A stretch of DNA of 64,000 bases from Rhodohalobacter halophilus (GTDB lineage: Bacteria > Bacteroidota > Rhodothermia > Balneolales > Balneolaceae). Where the stretch lies: positions 1 to 64,000 of the forward strand of contig NZ_MDWE01000023.1 of the NCBI RefSeq assembly GCF_001715195.1, written 5' to 3'. The first letter of the stretch is position 1, and each line of letters starts with the position of its first letter. Under the pieces are notes generated by a model. That model was not told where the DNA came from and did no database searches. It saw nothing but the letters and a program-made list of their open reading frames with translations. The position numbers and the translations under genes were made by a program. Shown piece by piece: positions 1 through 8,704 of this stretch.

Positions 1-768
1 ACGGTTGGTGAGGATGCTACAGATTTTTTCAGGAAAAATTTCCCTGATCTAAAAGTTGATAATTTCAAATTTAACCCGGATCTGTTTAGCTGTGAAAACA
101 GCTTGAAAGAGATTGTACCGGGTTACACTACGGCCATTGGTATCGCCTCTCTGGCTGCCGGAATTGGAAGAAAACAAGTACCTGAAATCACCTTTCTTCC
201 GGAATATATTTCGGATCGACAGAAATTTTTTAAACTGCAGTGGCACGGTTTTATTTTACTGATATTAATCGGTGCAAGCCCGGTTGTATTGAACCATTAC
301 TACATGCAGTATTCTGAGCAGATCAGTCAGCTTGAACAGGATAATAGCCGACTGCAGACAGATATCCGATCAATACAGCCATTGGTTGAAGAGTCTGAAG
401 ATTTGACGATGCAGCTTGGACAGATGCAGAATCAGCTTGAGCTGTTAGGAGATCTAAGTGCAGAAAATATTCGATGGTCTGTGACTATCGATAAATTCAA
501 TCAAGCTGCCGAGAGTGTTGGCGGACTTTGGATTAACAGCTTCAGACAAAATAATGATGTGATTATGGTGGATGGATATTCTCTCTACAGAGATCGGATT
601 CCACAACTGGCCAATCAGTTTGATGCAGTGACGCTGCTCTCTGTAAGGAGAGAGGAAGTACGGGAGCGGGAGGTGTTCTATTTCAATATGATGATTCGAT
701 CCGTCATTGAAGATGATAGTGAATTTACTCCCGATAATGTTCGAAGTCTTAATGAATTAATCAATTAA
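1..768 (+). CDS. PilM/PilN-like pilus assembly protein (5' end missing)
   Basis: The reading frame is open from the first base, so the start lies outside the window; 255 residues are visible. The first 65 or so residues resemble the end of a PilM-type actin-like ATPase (a GYTTAIGIASLAAG stretch). A linker follows, then one membrane segment at about visible residues 83-101, a short coiled coil, and a PilN-like periplasmic alpha/beta domain. In most bacteria PilM and PilN are separate proteins, so this looks like a fusion, although the N-terminal part cannot be seen. The next two genes encode PilO/P-like and secretin proteins, which supports a role in the inner-membrane alignment complex of a type IV pilus or type II secretion system. 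Sequence identity to PilN is weak; the assignment rests on topology and context. Confidence 0.6.
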   Translation, partial: TVGEDATDFFRKNFPDLKVDNFKFNPDLFSCENSLKEIVPGYTTAIGIASLAAGIGRKQVPEITFLPEYISDRQKFFKLQWHGFILLILIGASPVVLNHYYMQYSEQISQLEQDNSRLQTDIRSIQPLVEESEDLTMQLGQMQNQLELLGDLSAENIRWSVTIDKFNQAAESVGGLWINSFRQNNDVIMVDGYSLYRDRIPQLANQFDAVTLLSVRREEVREREVFYFNMMIRSVIEDDSEFTPDNVRSLNELIN

Positions 769-780
769 CCGGTAACAAAT

Positions 781-1635
781 ATGTCCTACGGTCTTCGGAA
801 CACACTCATTCTTTTGTTTGCCTTGCTGGTGATTAATGGAGGTGGATTTGCCTACATGCACTTTTTCCAGAAAGCAGAAATTGAAGAGCTAGAACAGCGA
901 AAGGAGGGATTGGAACGCGACTATCAGCAGGATGTAGAGACTGCCGAACTGGTTCCCATGCTCAGGGAACAGTTTGAAGAAGCTACATCAATCATAGAAA
1001 ATTTTGACAAAACAATCTTCTCCAATAATAACGCTGATGAAATTTTTCGATACCTGTCTTTGATCAATGAAGGAGCGAATGTCAACTTCAACTTTACCTT
1101 TCGCGATTCAACCAGTTCTGAGCAGTATGGTGTCATCAGTTCAGAAATTAATGGCGCAGGACCGTACAGAAATGTGGTTCGTTTCATCAACGCGATTGAA
1201 TACAGCGAGCCGGTACAAAAAATTAACAATATTTCGATCAGCCCGTCTGGTGAAGCAGATGGATATCAGAATGTGAACTTCACCTTTAACTTACAGAGTC
1301 ATTACGACAGAGTGAATGTGTTCGATAATAATAACAGAACGCCCGATATCGCATTTCGTTCAAATAGTTCCAATCACAATCCATTCTTTCCACTCATAAG
1401 GAACATTCCGCCCAACGAAGACGGACTTCCAAATGTGGAACAGAGCAGGATCGTGGGGCTTACAAGCAACGCTATTTACATGATGGATCAGACCGGAAGG
1501 ATGAATACTCTGAGGGTGAACGACAGGGTATACCTGGGCCGGTTGGAACGAATCAACATGCAACAAGGATCGGCCTCTTTCAGGCTCAATAAAGGTGGAA
1601 TTATCGAAGTGGTAACACTGGAGGTACAACGATGA
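781..1635 (+). CDS. PilO/PilP-like pilus assembly protein
   Basis: This 284-residue protein has one N-terminal membrane segment (about residues 7-28), a coiled coil (about 32-60) and a PilO-like periplasmic domain. Its last 65 residues (IVGLTSNAIYMMDQ onward) resemble the beta-rich PilP domain that docks on the secretin: a short hydrophobic strand, a 'VNDRVYLGRLERI' segment and a final 'VVTLEV' strand. PilO and PilP are usually separate genes, so this appears to be a fusion. It starts 12 bases after the preceding gene and overlaps the secretin gene by 4 bases, indicating one operon. Function is inferred from topology and neighbours. Confidence 0.6.
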   Translation: MSYGLRNTLILLFALLVINGGGFAYMHFFQKAEIEELEQRKEGLERDYQQDVETAELVPMLREQFEEATSIIENFDKTIFSNNNADEIFRYLSLINEGANVNFNFTFRDSTSSEQYGVISSEINGAGPYRNVVRFINAIEYSEPVQKINNISISPSGEADGYQNVNFTFNLQSHYDRVNVFDNNNRTPDIAFRSNSSNHNPFFPLIRNIPPNEDGLPNVEQSRIVGLTSNAIYMMDQTGRMNTLRVNDRVYLGRLERINMQQGSASFRLNKGGIIEVVTLEVQR

Positions 1636-3530
1636 AATTAATCCAAAAAACAATGAAAAGCACGAAAATAGCAGCCTTTTTGATGACACTTTTCATCGCT
1701 TCCGTGGCGGTTGAATTTGTTTCTGCACAGGATCGTATCCCCAGAGAGTACACCAACCCTGATGAGATGATCGCTTTTGATCGCAGGACAACTTTTCCTG
1801 AAGCCATTGATGTGCTCAACCAGTTTGCCCAGGATTTTGAAGGGAAATTTATTATCGATAGAACCGGATATACGGGACAGATTGGCGTAACACTGCCCGC
1901 CATGCACTGGCGCGAAGCTCTTGATTATATTTTACGCGTACAGAAATTTGTGGCATTTGAGGAGGCAGATCTCTATGAAATTGTAACTCAGGCTGAGGCT
2001 GATGCCCAACAGGAGGTAGAGCGTCGGGGCACAACAGGACAGCAACCCGGCCAACAGACAGGGCCTGCTGCATTAGATGGAATTCAAATCAACACGGGAA
2101 CCCGCGAGGTACGTATTAATGCTACATTTTTTGAAGGCAGTAAACGTGCTCTTCGCGAAATCGGTGTGGATTGGTCTACATTGACAAGCGGCGTACCGGA
2201 AAATCTCTCTGACCTGGTTAACCAGGATGGAGGCGGTGGAGGCGGATCTTCAGACGGTCAATTTCCGACTTCTGAGTTTGAAAGCAGTTTTGTGAACATT
2301 AATTCCCGTGGAGCCCAGAATGTGTCACAAAATGTGTTTAATTCAATTGTAAACTTTGGAGAAGTTGGTAATAGCGGAATTGAAGTGCAGGCACTTTTCA
2401 GTGCATTTGAAGCCGACAACCTTGGGCAAATTCTTGCAACTCCCTCAGTGAAAGTGATGAACGGGGAACCGGGCCGCATACAGGTGGGTGAGGATTTTTC
2501 CATTAAACAGCGAGATTTTGCAGGTAATGTTACCGACCAGTTTTTTAGCACAGGTACAATTCTTGAAGTGACTCCCCAGATTGTGGAATATGCGGATACG
2601 ACTCTCATCTATTTGGAAATACAGGCCGAGCGGTCTTCTGCTCAACCGGATCCTGTAAGTACCGTAATCAGTAAGCAGCAAGCAGAAACACACGCGTTGC
2701 TTCTTGATGGCGAAAGCACAGTGATTGCAGGACTGTATCGAACCGAAGAAGCCAGGGTCAGAAGAGGTATTCCGATTCTGAAAGATTTGCCGGGATGGTT
2801 TTTTGGGTTGAAGTATCTGTTTGGGTACAACTCATCAGATGTCATTGAAAATGAGCTGATTATTCTGTTGCAGGCTGAACTGGAAGAGTCCGTACCGGAA
2901 AGGTTTGCTAAACGATTCAGCTCACAGCAAGAGCTGGTTGATAATGCCCAGGAAAGGCACAGAAACCGATTTGAATATATCAGTCCGAATTCACCCTCAT
3001 ATGGAATTGCGAGTGATAATGAACTAAGATACTCAGAAACGAATCACGCAGAATCTGAGAATGAAGTTATTACAAACGGTTTGGAAGTAGTCGAAGAACA
3101 AGTTGAACTAAGTACAACACCACAGACCGTTGATCGTGAAGAGATCGATCGATTGAAAGCACAGCTTGAAGCCAGACAACTTCAGGAAGGTAACGTAAAC
3201 CGAAGAGATCTCTCCGAATACAAGGGTGAGTGGAGAGAAGTAGAGATGGAGAATATGAACGGGGATTACAGTAATCTTAACTTCTATGTGATCGGGGGAT
3301 CGTTTATTGTAAAATCCAATGCAGACAGATTGTATGATCGATTTCTTGAACAGGGATACGATGCACACATGCTCTTCAACCCTGCTACTGATTACTATTT
3401 TGTTGCTTACCGTGGCTTCGAAGATCCGGATGATGCTATCTCCTATACGCGTGAAATTCAAAGCTCAGTACAAGCAGAAGCTTGGCTGTCGAGAATTATT
3501 CGTGAGGAGCGATTAACTCCGGGCAGATAG
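1632..3530 (+). CDS. Secretin (PilQ/GspD family) with C-terminal SPOR-like domain
   Basis: This 632-residue outer-membrane pore protein starts with a signal peptide ending near SAQD (about residue 33). A secretin/TonB short N-terminal domain lies at about 45-118 and a Gln/Gly-rich linker follows. The secretin barrel domain spans about 245-430, with the typical 'ILATPSVKVMNGEPGRIQVG' and 'GIPILKDLPGWFFG' segments. The C-terminus (about 545-625) resembles a SPOR peptidoglycan-binding domain ('NFYVIGGSFIVKSNADRLYDRF'). PilQ proteins usually bind peptidoglycan through N-terminal AMIN domains, so a C-terminal SPOR module is unusual. The ATG overlaps the upstream stop by 4 bases. A strong terminator follows the stop codon, so this is the last gene of the operon. 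Confidence 0.85.
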   Translation: MKLIQKTMKSTKIAAFLMTLFIASVAVEFVSAQDRIPREYTNPDEMIAFDRRTTFPEAIDVLNQFAQDFEGKFIIDRTGYTGQIGVTLPAMHWREALDYILRVQKFVAFEEADLYEIVTQAEADAQQEVERRGTTGQQPGQQTGPAALDGIQINTGTREVRINATFFEGSKRALREIGVDWSTLTSGVPENLSDLVNQDGGGGGGSSDGQFPTSEFESSFVNINSRGAQNVSQNVFNSIVNFGEVGNSGIEVQALFSAFEADNLGQILATPSVKVMNGEPGRIQVGEDFSIKQRDFAGNVTDQFFSTGTILEVTPQIVEYADTTLIYLEIQAERSSAQPDPVSTVISKQQAETHALLLDGESTVIAGLYRTEEARVRRGIPILKDLPGWFFGLKYLFGYNSSDVIENELIILLQAELEESVPERFAKRFSSQQELVDNAQERHRNRFEYISPNSPSYGIASDNELRYSETNHAESENEVITNGLEVVEEQVELSTTPQTVDREEIDRLKAQLEARQLQEGNVNRRDLSEYKGEWREVEMENMNGDYSNLNFYVIGGSFIVKSNADRLYDRFLEQGYDAHMLFNPATDYYFVAYRGFEDPDDAISYTREIQSSVQAEAWLSRIIREERLTPGR

Positions 3531-3553
3531 GTAATATTTGCGAACTTTAAGAA

Positions 3554-3588
3554 AACCTGTTGGGGTGAAAACCCTGACAGGTTTTTTT
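3554..3588 (+). terminator. Intrinsic terminator after secretin operon
   Basis: A 7-bp stem (AACCTGT paired with ACAGGTT) encloses a loop of 16 bases and runs straight into seven T residues. It lies 23 bases after the secretin stop. Confidence 0.85.
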
Positions 3589-3591
3589 GTT

Positions 3592-4401
3592 TCAGGATTC
3601 GACTTTCTTTAAGTCACTTTGACGATGTAAATACTCGAGTGTGATTTGATTGAACTCATCGGGTTTATCAACATTCACCACGTGGCCACTTCCCTCAACA
3701 ACAACCAGTTCGCTGTGTTTAAATTCCTGAATCATTTTCCGAACCGGGGGTAAAAACATGTGATCCTCTTCACCCATAATATAAAGAGTAGGGGCTTCCA
3801 TCTCTTTCTCTTTAAAGTAGCGTAAAAGAGGGTTCACATCATATGTGAGCCGAAACCATTTCAAAAACTCTTTTCGTGCTAAATTTTTAGCATCTTTTAC
3901 AAAAAGTGACCTGGACTCCTCATGATTTTTTTTCGGCATGATAATCCATGCGAAAAGCTTATAGAGCCAGATAAAAGGAACCACTTTTTTGAAGGTATGG
4001 CCGAGCCAGACCAGTACACGGCTCCTGACATCGAGACGGGTGATAGCACCGCACATTACCGCAGATTTTACCACATCAGGATTAATTTCTGCAATGGTGC
4101 GTATAATAATTGTTCCTAATGAAACACCGACAAAATGAGCTTTCTGAATATTTTCCTGTTTCAGAACCTCCAGTACATCGTAGCTGACGGTTTTAAATGT
4201 GTATTTCTCTTTGTAGTACTTTTTCATCGTACTCATCTCTTTAGACTTTCCGTGTCCGCGGAGATCCACAAGCAGCACATTAAATTCATCTTTATACGCC
4301 TTTAGCTGGCGAAACCAGATGGATGATGATCCACCGGCACCATGCACAAAGACAACCCAGTCTTTGTCTTCTCCGTTAAAAAATGATTTACTGTATAACA
4401 T
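3592..4401 (-). CDS. Alpha/beta-fold hydrolase
   Basis: This 269-residue protein has the canonical alpha/beta hydrolase layout: an oxyanion-hole HGAGG near residue 20, a nucleophile elbow GVSLG with Ser94, an acid in GEEDHMF (Asp213) and the catalytic His in GSGHVVN (His240). All three catalytic residues are present, unlike in two other hydrolase folds in this window. No signal peptide is visible, so it is probably cytoplasmic. The substrate cannot be read from the sequence; relatives include esterases, lipases and BioH-like carboxylesterases. A BioC-like gene lies 15 kb away, but linkage to it is only a guess. It is transcribed toward the secretin operon and appears monocistronic. Confidence 0.85.
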   Translation of the reverse strand: MLYSKSFFNGEDKDWVVFVHGAGGSSSIWFRQLKAYKDEFNVLLVDLRGHGKSKEMSTMKKYYKEKYTFKTVSYDVLEVLKQENIQKAHFVGVSLGTIIIRTIAEINPDVVKSAVMCGAITRLDVRSRVLVWLGHTFKKVVPFIWLYKLFAWIIMPKKNHEESRSLFVKDAKNLARKEFLKWFRLTYDVNPLLRYFKEKEMEAPTLYIMGEEDHMFLPPVRKMIQEFKHSELVVVEGSGHVVNVDKPDEFNQITLEYLHRQSDLKKVES

Positions 4402-4653
4402 TGCTAAGATGGCGTAATAATCTCTATATGATCCGTTTACTGAACGTCTAAAAATACGAATAAGATCCTCACTTCTAAGAAAATGTTTGATCCGTCAAAT
4501 TCATTCAATGTGGGATTGACTTTAAGCAATGTTTGGTTAACCATTACATATGTGCGGTTTGAAGCCCCACTGATACGGAAAAAATCAATATGGGTATCGC
4601 ATCAGACAGTAAATCATATTGCAATGCGAGTGTAGAAAGAGTTATTTTCTCGC

Positions 4654-5448
4654 ATGGATTTACTGAGAGCACTTTTTAAAACATTTCTCACGATTCTTGC
4701 AACGCTGGTTCTCTACAGCTGTTTTGCGATTGGATATTTCTTTTTAAAACTATTTGGAAAAGAGACCGGCCGATGGCGTAATCTCTGGCTGAGGCAGTGG
4801 GGAACATGGATATGCCGGATTCTCTCCATAAAAGTACACATGGAAGGAAAACCACCGGAACCGCCATTTTTTCTTGTCAGTAATCATCTCAGCTACGTTG
4901 ATATCATGGTCTATTTTAAGCTCCTGGACACCTCGTTTGTAGCAAAGTCTGAGATCAAACAGTGGCCGGTGATTGGATATATGGCAAAAACCCTTGAAGT
5001 AATATTTATCGATCGAACCAGGCGGTCTGATGTAACCAGGGTGAATCATGAGGTTGCGCGTCAAATCGACGATCACAAAGGAGTCGTTTTATTTCCGGAA
5101 GGGACCACCTCAAGCGGGGATGATATTCTGCCATTTAAAGCATCCATTTTGGAGCATCCGGCGTCCGGTAATATGCCGGTACACTACGCTTGTATTTCAT
5201 ACGAAACCGGACCTTCCGATCAACCTGCACGTGAATCTGTCTGTTGGTGGGGAGACAGTCCATTTGGAGCGCACTTTTTAAATTTTGCCAAGAATCGTTC
5301 TGTTGATGCACACGTTTGTTTTGGAGAGACGTGCATTTCGAATAGCGATCGAAAGGAGTTGGCTTTAGATCTGTATGAAAAGGTAAGTCTCCTGCAAAAG
5401 AAGATGGATCAGGTTGATAAGGTGAATCAAAAGGTTGTGGAAGAGTGA
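4654..5448 (+). CDS. 1-acyl-sn-glycerol-3-phosphate acyltransferase (PlsC family)
   Basis: This 264-residue protein carries the acyltransferase motifs NHLSYVD (His78 and Asp83, the HX4D catalytic pair) and FPEGTTS (residues 147-153, phosphate binding). A hydrophobic N-terminal membrane segment covers about residues 8-33. The family transfers an acyl chain to lysophosphatidic acid on the inner face of the cytoplasmic membrane, making phosphatidate for phospholipid synthesis. The last third (cysteines, Trp pairs) is less conserved, so another lysolipid acceptor is possible. The next gene, a hydrolase-DedA fusion, begins 4 bases after its stop, suggesting co-transcription and a shared membrane-lipid role. 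Confidence 0.85.
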   Translation: MDLLRALFKTFLTILATLVLYSCFAIGYFFLKLFGKETGRWRNLWLRQWGTWICRILSIKVHMEGKPPEPPFFLVSNHLSYVDIMVYFKLLDTSFVAKSEIKQWPVIGYMAKTLEVIFIDRTRRSDVTRVNHEVARQIDDHKGVVLFPEGTTSSGDDILPFKASILEHPASGNMPVHYACISYETGPSDQPARESVCWWGDSPFGAHFLNFAKNRSVDAHVCFGETCISNSDRKELALDLYEKVSLLQKKMDQVDKVNQKVVEE

Positions 5449-5452
5449 TTTG

Positions 5453-7045
5453 ATGAGCAGTAAGAAACAAATAGTATTTTATAGTTTTCTGATTTACGCT
5501 TTTCTGCTTTCTGGATCGTGGCTTGTTCAGACTTTATACCCTACAGTTGAGAAACCGGGTAAGTATGAGAAGCAGATCGAAGTTACTAACCGGGGGGAGA
5601 ACTGGGTAGTAAGTTATCATGATGTTTGTAAACTGAATTGTAGTGATAGTTCTGTATTGGTGATGATTCCGGATGTCTATTTTGATACGGAGGCGGTTCT
5701 GCCGCTTGCTGAATATTTAAGTGATTCGATTCGTGTTATCATCCCTGACTTCAAATCCATTCATAAAACTGGTTTTCCGGACAGATTTACAATTTCCGGT
5801 AAGGCTGAACTAATCCGTAGTTTATTAAATCAGTTGAGTTTTGATTCTGTTCATCTTGCCGGTCATGGATATGGCGGTCTTCCGGCTGTAGAAATTGCAG
5901 TAACCGACTCGATGAATTTACCTGTTAAAAGTTTAACTCTGATCGGATCGCTGGGGGTACAGGAACTTCGGTTTCTTGGTAATCATCATGTTAATCAATC
6001 TCTCTACAGTATTGTACGTCCGCTTGTGCAATTGTATAATTATGCATTTCCACACTTTGGGTGGGCAAACCACCAACGGTTTAATCTCGACTATGTGGAT
6101 ACCATGCGGAGGATCGATCAGCGTGATTTTAGAGATCAGGTTTCCGGGATTGAACTGCCGGTGAAAATAATTCATGCAGAAAAAGATCCAAATGTACCGC
6201 TGATTACCGCCAAAGAGACCAACAGGCTAATTCCACAGAGCGATCTAAAGGTTATGAATCATGATCTGTCGGGGTATGAAAACGATGTAACCGGGTGGGG
6301 GAACGAAATTTTATCTTTCATATCTGAAGTCAACAGTGGCTTAGCAACTACCCGCGGTGGTGCTTCGAGTGAACGAGTTGAAAAATCAAACGAACCTTTC
6401 GACTCTGATGATGTTGAACCTCTTCACGGCAAAGCTCTTGTTATTATTATTTTGCTGATTATGACATTTACCATTTTCAGCGAGGATCTATCCGTCATTA
6501 CAGCAGGGCTTCTTGCTGCAGGTGGGATCCTGCCATTCTACGTGGCCGTGCTGAGTGTCTTTATCGGCATTGTAATTGTTGATACCAATATTTATTGGCT
6601 GGGTAAAGCTGTTGGGAGTCCGATTCTAAAAAGAGCACCATTTCGTTGGATGGTCGCAGAAAATGATTTGAATCGTGCTCAAAATCTTTACGAAATGTAT
6701 GGGATGGAGCTACTCTTTATTGCTCGATTTATACCGGGAGCTCGTTTTCCAACCTATTTTTCTGCCGGACTTCTAAAAACAAGCTTTAAAAAATTTCTGA
6801 TCTATTTTGTGATATCCGTAGCGGTCTGGACTCCGCTTCTGGTCGGGTTAACCGTTTTGATCGGTCAACCAATGATCCACTACCTGACTGTATACCAGGA
6901 TTATGCTATCTGGATTCTGCTACTGACCATCTTTCTCATTTATATGATCGTGAAGGTAGTCATACCACTGACCACGGTACGGGGTAGAAGACGATTACTT
7001 GTTAAATGGGCTCGTTTTCTGGAAACCTGGGGAGTAGGTCGATAG
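5453..7045 (+). CDS. Alpha/beta-hydrolase-like domain fused to DedA/VTT membrane protein
   Basis: The ATG at 5453 was chosen over an in-frame TTG at 5435 that lies inside plsC. The 530-residue product begins with a hydrophobic anchor (about 4-25). An alpha/beta-hydrolase fold follows (about 60-290), then a charged linker and a C-terminal DedA (VTT, SNARE-associated) domain with several membrane segments and the family signature 'FIARFIPGARFPTYFSAG'. DedA proteins move undecaprenyl phosphate or phospholipids across membranes. The hydrolase elbow reads GHGYGG: the usual Ser is Gly139, so the fold is probably non-catalytic or uses other chemistry, although an Asp (EKDPNVP) and a possible His (NHDLSG) remain. 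Linkage to plsC supports a lipid-related role, which is inference. Confidence 0.8.
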   Translation: MSSKKQIVFYSFLIYAFLLSGSWLVQTLYPTVEKPGKYEKQIEVTNRGENWVVSYHDVCKLNCSDSSVLVMIPDVYFDTEAVLPLAEYLSDSIRVIIPDFKSIHKTGFPDRFTISGKAELIRSLLNQLSFDSVHLAGHGYGGLPAVEIAVTDSMNLPVKSLTLIGSLGVQELRFLGNHHVNQSLYSIVRPLVQLYNYAFPHFGWANHQRFNLDYVDTMRRIDQRDFRDQVSGIELPVKIIHAEKDPNVPLITAKETNRLIPQSDLKVMNHDLSGYENDVTGWGNEILSFISEVNSGLATTRGGASSERVEKSNEPFDSDDVEPLHGKALVIIILLIMTFTIFSEDLSVITAGLLAAGGILPFYVAVLSVFIGIVIVDTNIYWLGKAVGSPILKRAPFRWMVAENDLNRAQNLYEMYGMELLFIARFIPGARFPTYFSAGLLKTSFKKFLIYFVISVAVWTPLLVGLTVLIGQPMIHYLTVYQDYAIWILLLTIFLIYMIVKVVIPLTTVRGRRRLLVKWARFLETWGVGR

Positions 7046-7077
7046 AGGCTTGGTTGATGAAAACGTCCCAGGAATTA

Positions 7078-7557
7078 TTATCCTCGCTTACTTCTAAAAA
7101 ATTCTTTGAGCAGATACTCACAATCAGCTTCCATAACTCCCTGAATCACCTCCAAACGGTGGTTCAAATTTCTGTTTTCTGTGATATTGAAACGTGAACC
7201 GCAACCGCCGGCCTGTTCATCCATGGCTCCAAACACCACTCTTTTTAACTTTGACCATACCGCTGCACCGCTACACATCATGCAGGGCTCCAGGGTGACA
7301 TATAGAGTGCAATCACTTAAGTATTTGTTCGTAAGCGTGTCACAGGCTGCAGAGATCGCAATCATCTCGGCATGGGCTGTCGGATCATTTAACCGTTCAA
7401 CCTGATTATAGCCTTTTCCTACAATAGTATTTTCGTAAACTATTACGGCCCCGACAGGTACTTCACCTTCATCAAATGCCTTTTCGGCTAAAAGAAAAGC
7501 CTGCAGCATAAATCGCTGATGAAAATTTTCAGTTTGTGTACTATTTCCATTAAACAT
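7078..7557 (-). CDS. tadA: tRNA-specific adenosine deaminase
   Basis: TadA converts the wobble adenosine of tRNA-Arg(ACG) to inosine. The 159-residue protein shows the cytidine-deaminase zinc site: HAE (His62 ligand, Glu64 proton shuttle) and PCMMC (Cys92 and Cys95). 'EVPVGAV' and 'GKGYNQVERLNDPTAHAE' are typical of TadA. The ATG at 7557 is preferred over a TTG nine bases upstream. The gene converges with the hydrolase-DedA gene (32-base gap) and diverges from apt. A related guanine or other nucleoside deaminase is a weaker alternative. Confidence 0.88.
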   Translation of the reverse strand: MFNGNSTQTENFHQRFMLQAFLLAEKAFDEGEVPVGAVIVYENTIVGKGYNQVERLNDPTAHAEMIAISAACDTLTNKYLSDCTLYVTLEPCMMCSGAAVWSKLKRVVFGAMDEQAGGCGSRFNITENRNLNHRLEVIQGVMEADCEYLLKEFFRSKRG

Positions 7558-7630
7558 TTGCAGCAAAATATATTATGTTTAGTGCTTTGTGTTAATATAA
7601 AAGAAATTTACGGCGAAGCGGGTATAAGGG

Positions 7631-8179
7631 ATGTCATTAAATGATGCCAAACAATCGTTAAACAAAATCCTGAAGGAGGCTGTACGTTCAGTTTCGGATT
7701 TTCCAAAACCGGGAATTGTTTACAAAGATATCACTCCTCTGTTGAACGACAAATACCTGCTTGAGTTAACCTCCAGGCTTTTAGCGGAACCATTTAGAGG
7801 ATACCGAGTGGATTATGTAGCCGGACTTGAATCGCGTGGCTTTTTATTTGGTACAAACCTTGCGCAGGATTTACATGCAGGATTTATTCCCATCAGAAAA
7901 CCGAATAAATTACCGGCTGAAACCGAATCTGTTGAGTACGAACTCGAATATGGAACAGACATACTGGAAATGCATAAAGACTCTATTCAGCCCGGAGACA
8001 ACGTATTGATTCATGATGACTTAATTGCAACAGGCGGTTCTGCGCTTGCTGCCACCAGACTGGTCGAAAAACTGGGAGGAAACATCATCGGGTACTCTTT
8101 TGTTATGGAAATTGAGGCGTTAAATGGTGTAGAAAATTTGGATCAAACCATACCATTTCACGCTATTTTAAGCGTTTAA
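7631..8179 (+). CDS. apt: Adenine phosphoribosyltransferase
   Basis: This enzyme makes AMP from adenine and PRPP in purine salvage. The 182-residue length is normal. Visible features are the N-terminal 'VSDFPKPGIVYKDITPLL' signature, 'GLESRGFLFG' and the PRPP-binding loop 'VLIHDDLIATGGSA' at about residues 124-137. The gene is divergent from tadA, with 73 bases between starts, and looks to be transcribed alone. No purine riboswitch is evident in that short gap. Confidence 0.95.
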   Translation: MSLNDAKQSLNKILKEAVRSVSDFPKPGIVYKDITPLLNDKYLLELTSRLLAEPFRGYRVDYVAGLESRGFLFGTNLAQDLHAGFIPIRKPNKLPAETESVEYELEYGTDILEMHKDSIQPGDNVLIHDDLIATGGSALAATRLVEKLGGNIIGYSFVMEIEALNGVENLDQTIPFHAILSV

Positions 8180-8242
8180 GAAACAAATCTATCATAAGGT
8201 TATATAAACCAATAATCACTAAAACATCATAAACTAACTACT

Positions 8243-8692
8243 ATGGCAAAACCAACAATTACCACACTCGCAATGTGTGTTGCACTCTTGTTTGGCGCTG
8301 CAGCCTGCGGGCCGTCGTTAGTTATTCAGAATGTGGATTACGCTCAACCTATTGAAAGCGTACTCACTCCGGATTCGAATAACGACGTACACGATCAGCG
8401 TTATGCAATTAAGTTCAACATCTCAAATTTGCTTGAAGAAGAGGGTTCTTCCTCAGCGAATGAGATTCGCCTGATTCGAAACAGTGCGGGTTACTATTTT
8501 GTAACAGCAGCCGATTTCAACAACGTATATGTATTTGAAACGGACGAAGGGGAACTGAAACTGAAAAATAAAATTGAGATTACAGCAAATGGCCTTGGTC
8601 AGCCTGCGTTCAACCAGCGCGATGGATTTATCGAATTGGTTGATCTGGCTTCAGGGAATACATACAATCTCAATCACGAAGGACGAAACTAA
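8243..8692 (+). CDS. Small predicted lipoprotein, function unknown
   Basis: The 149-residue protein begins with a type II signal peptide whose lipobox ends FGAAAC (Cys22), so the mature protein would be lipid-anchored. The rest is acidic and probably beta-rich, with no family I recognise. The following coiled-coil membrane protein starts 12 bases after the stop, so the two are probably co-expressed and may act together at the envelope. No enzymatic motif is visible. Confidence 0.75.
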   Translation: MAKPTITTLAMCVALLFGAAACGPSLVIQNVDYAQPIESVLTPDSNNDVHDQRYAIKFNISNLLEEEGSSSANEIRLIRNSAGYYFVTAADFNNVYVFETDEGELKLKNKIEITANGLGQPAFNQRDGFIELVDLASGNTYNLNHEGRN

Positions 8693-8704
8693 GAGACAAA
8701 TATC

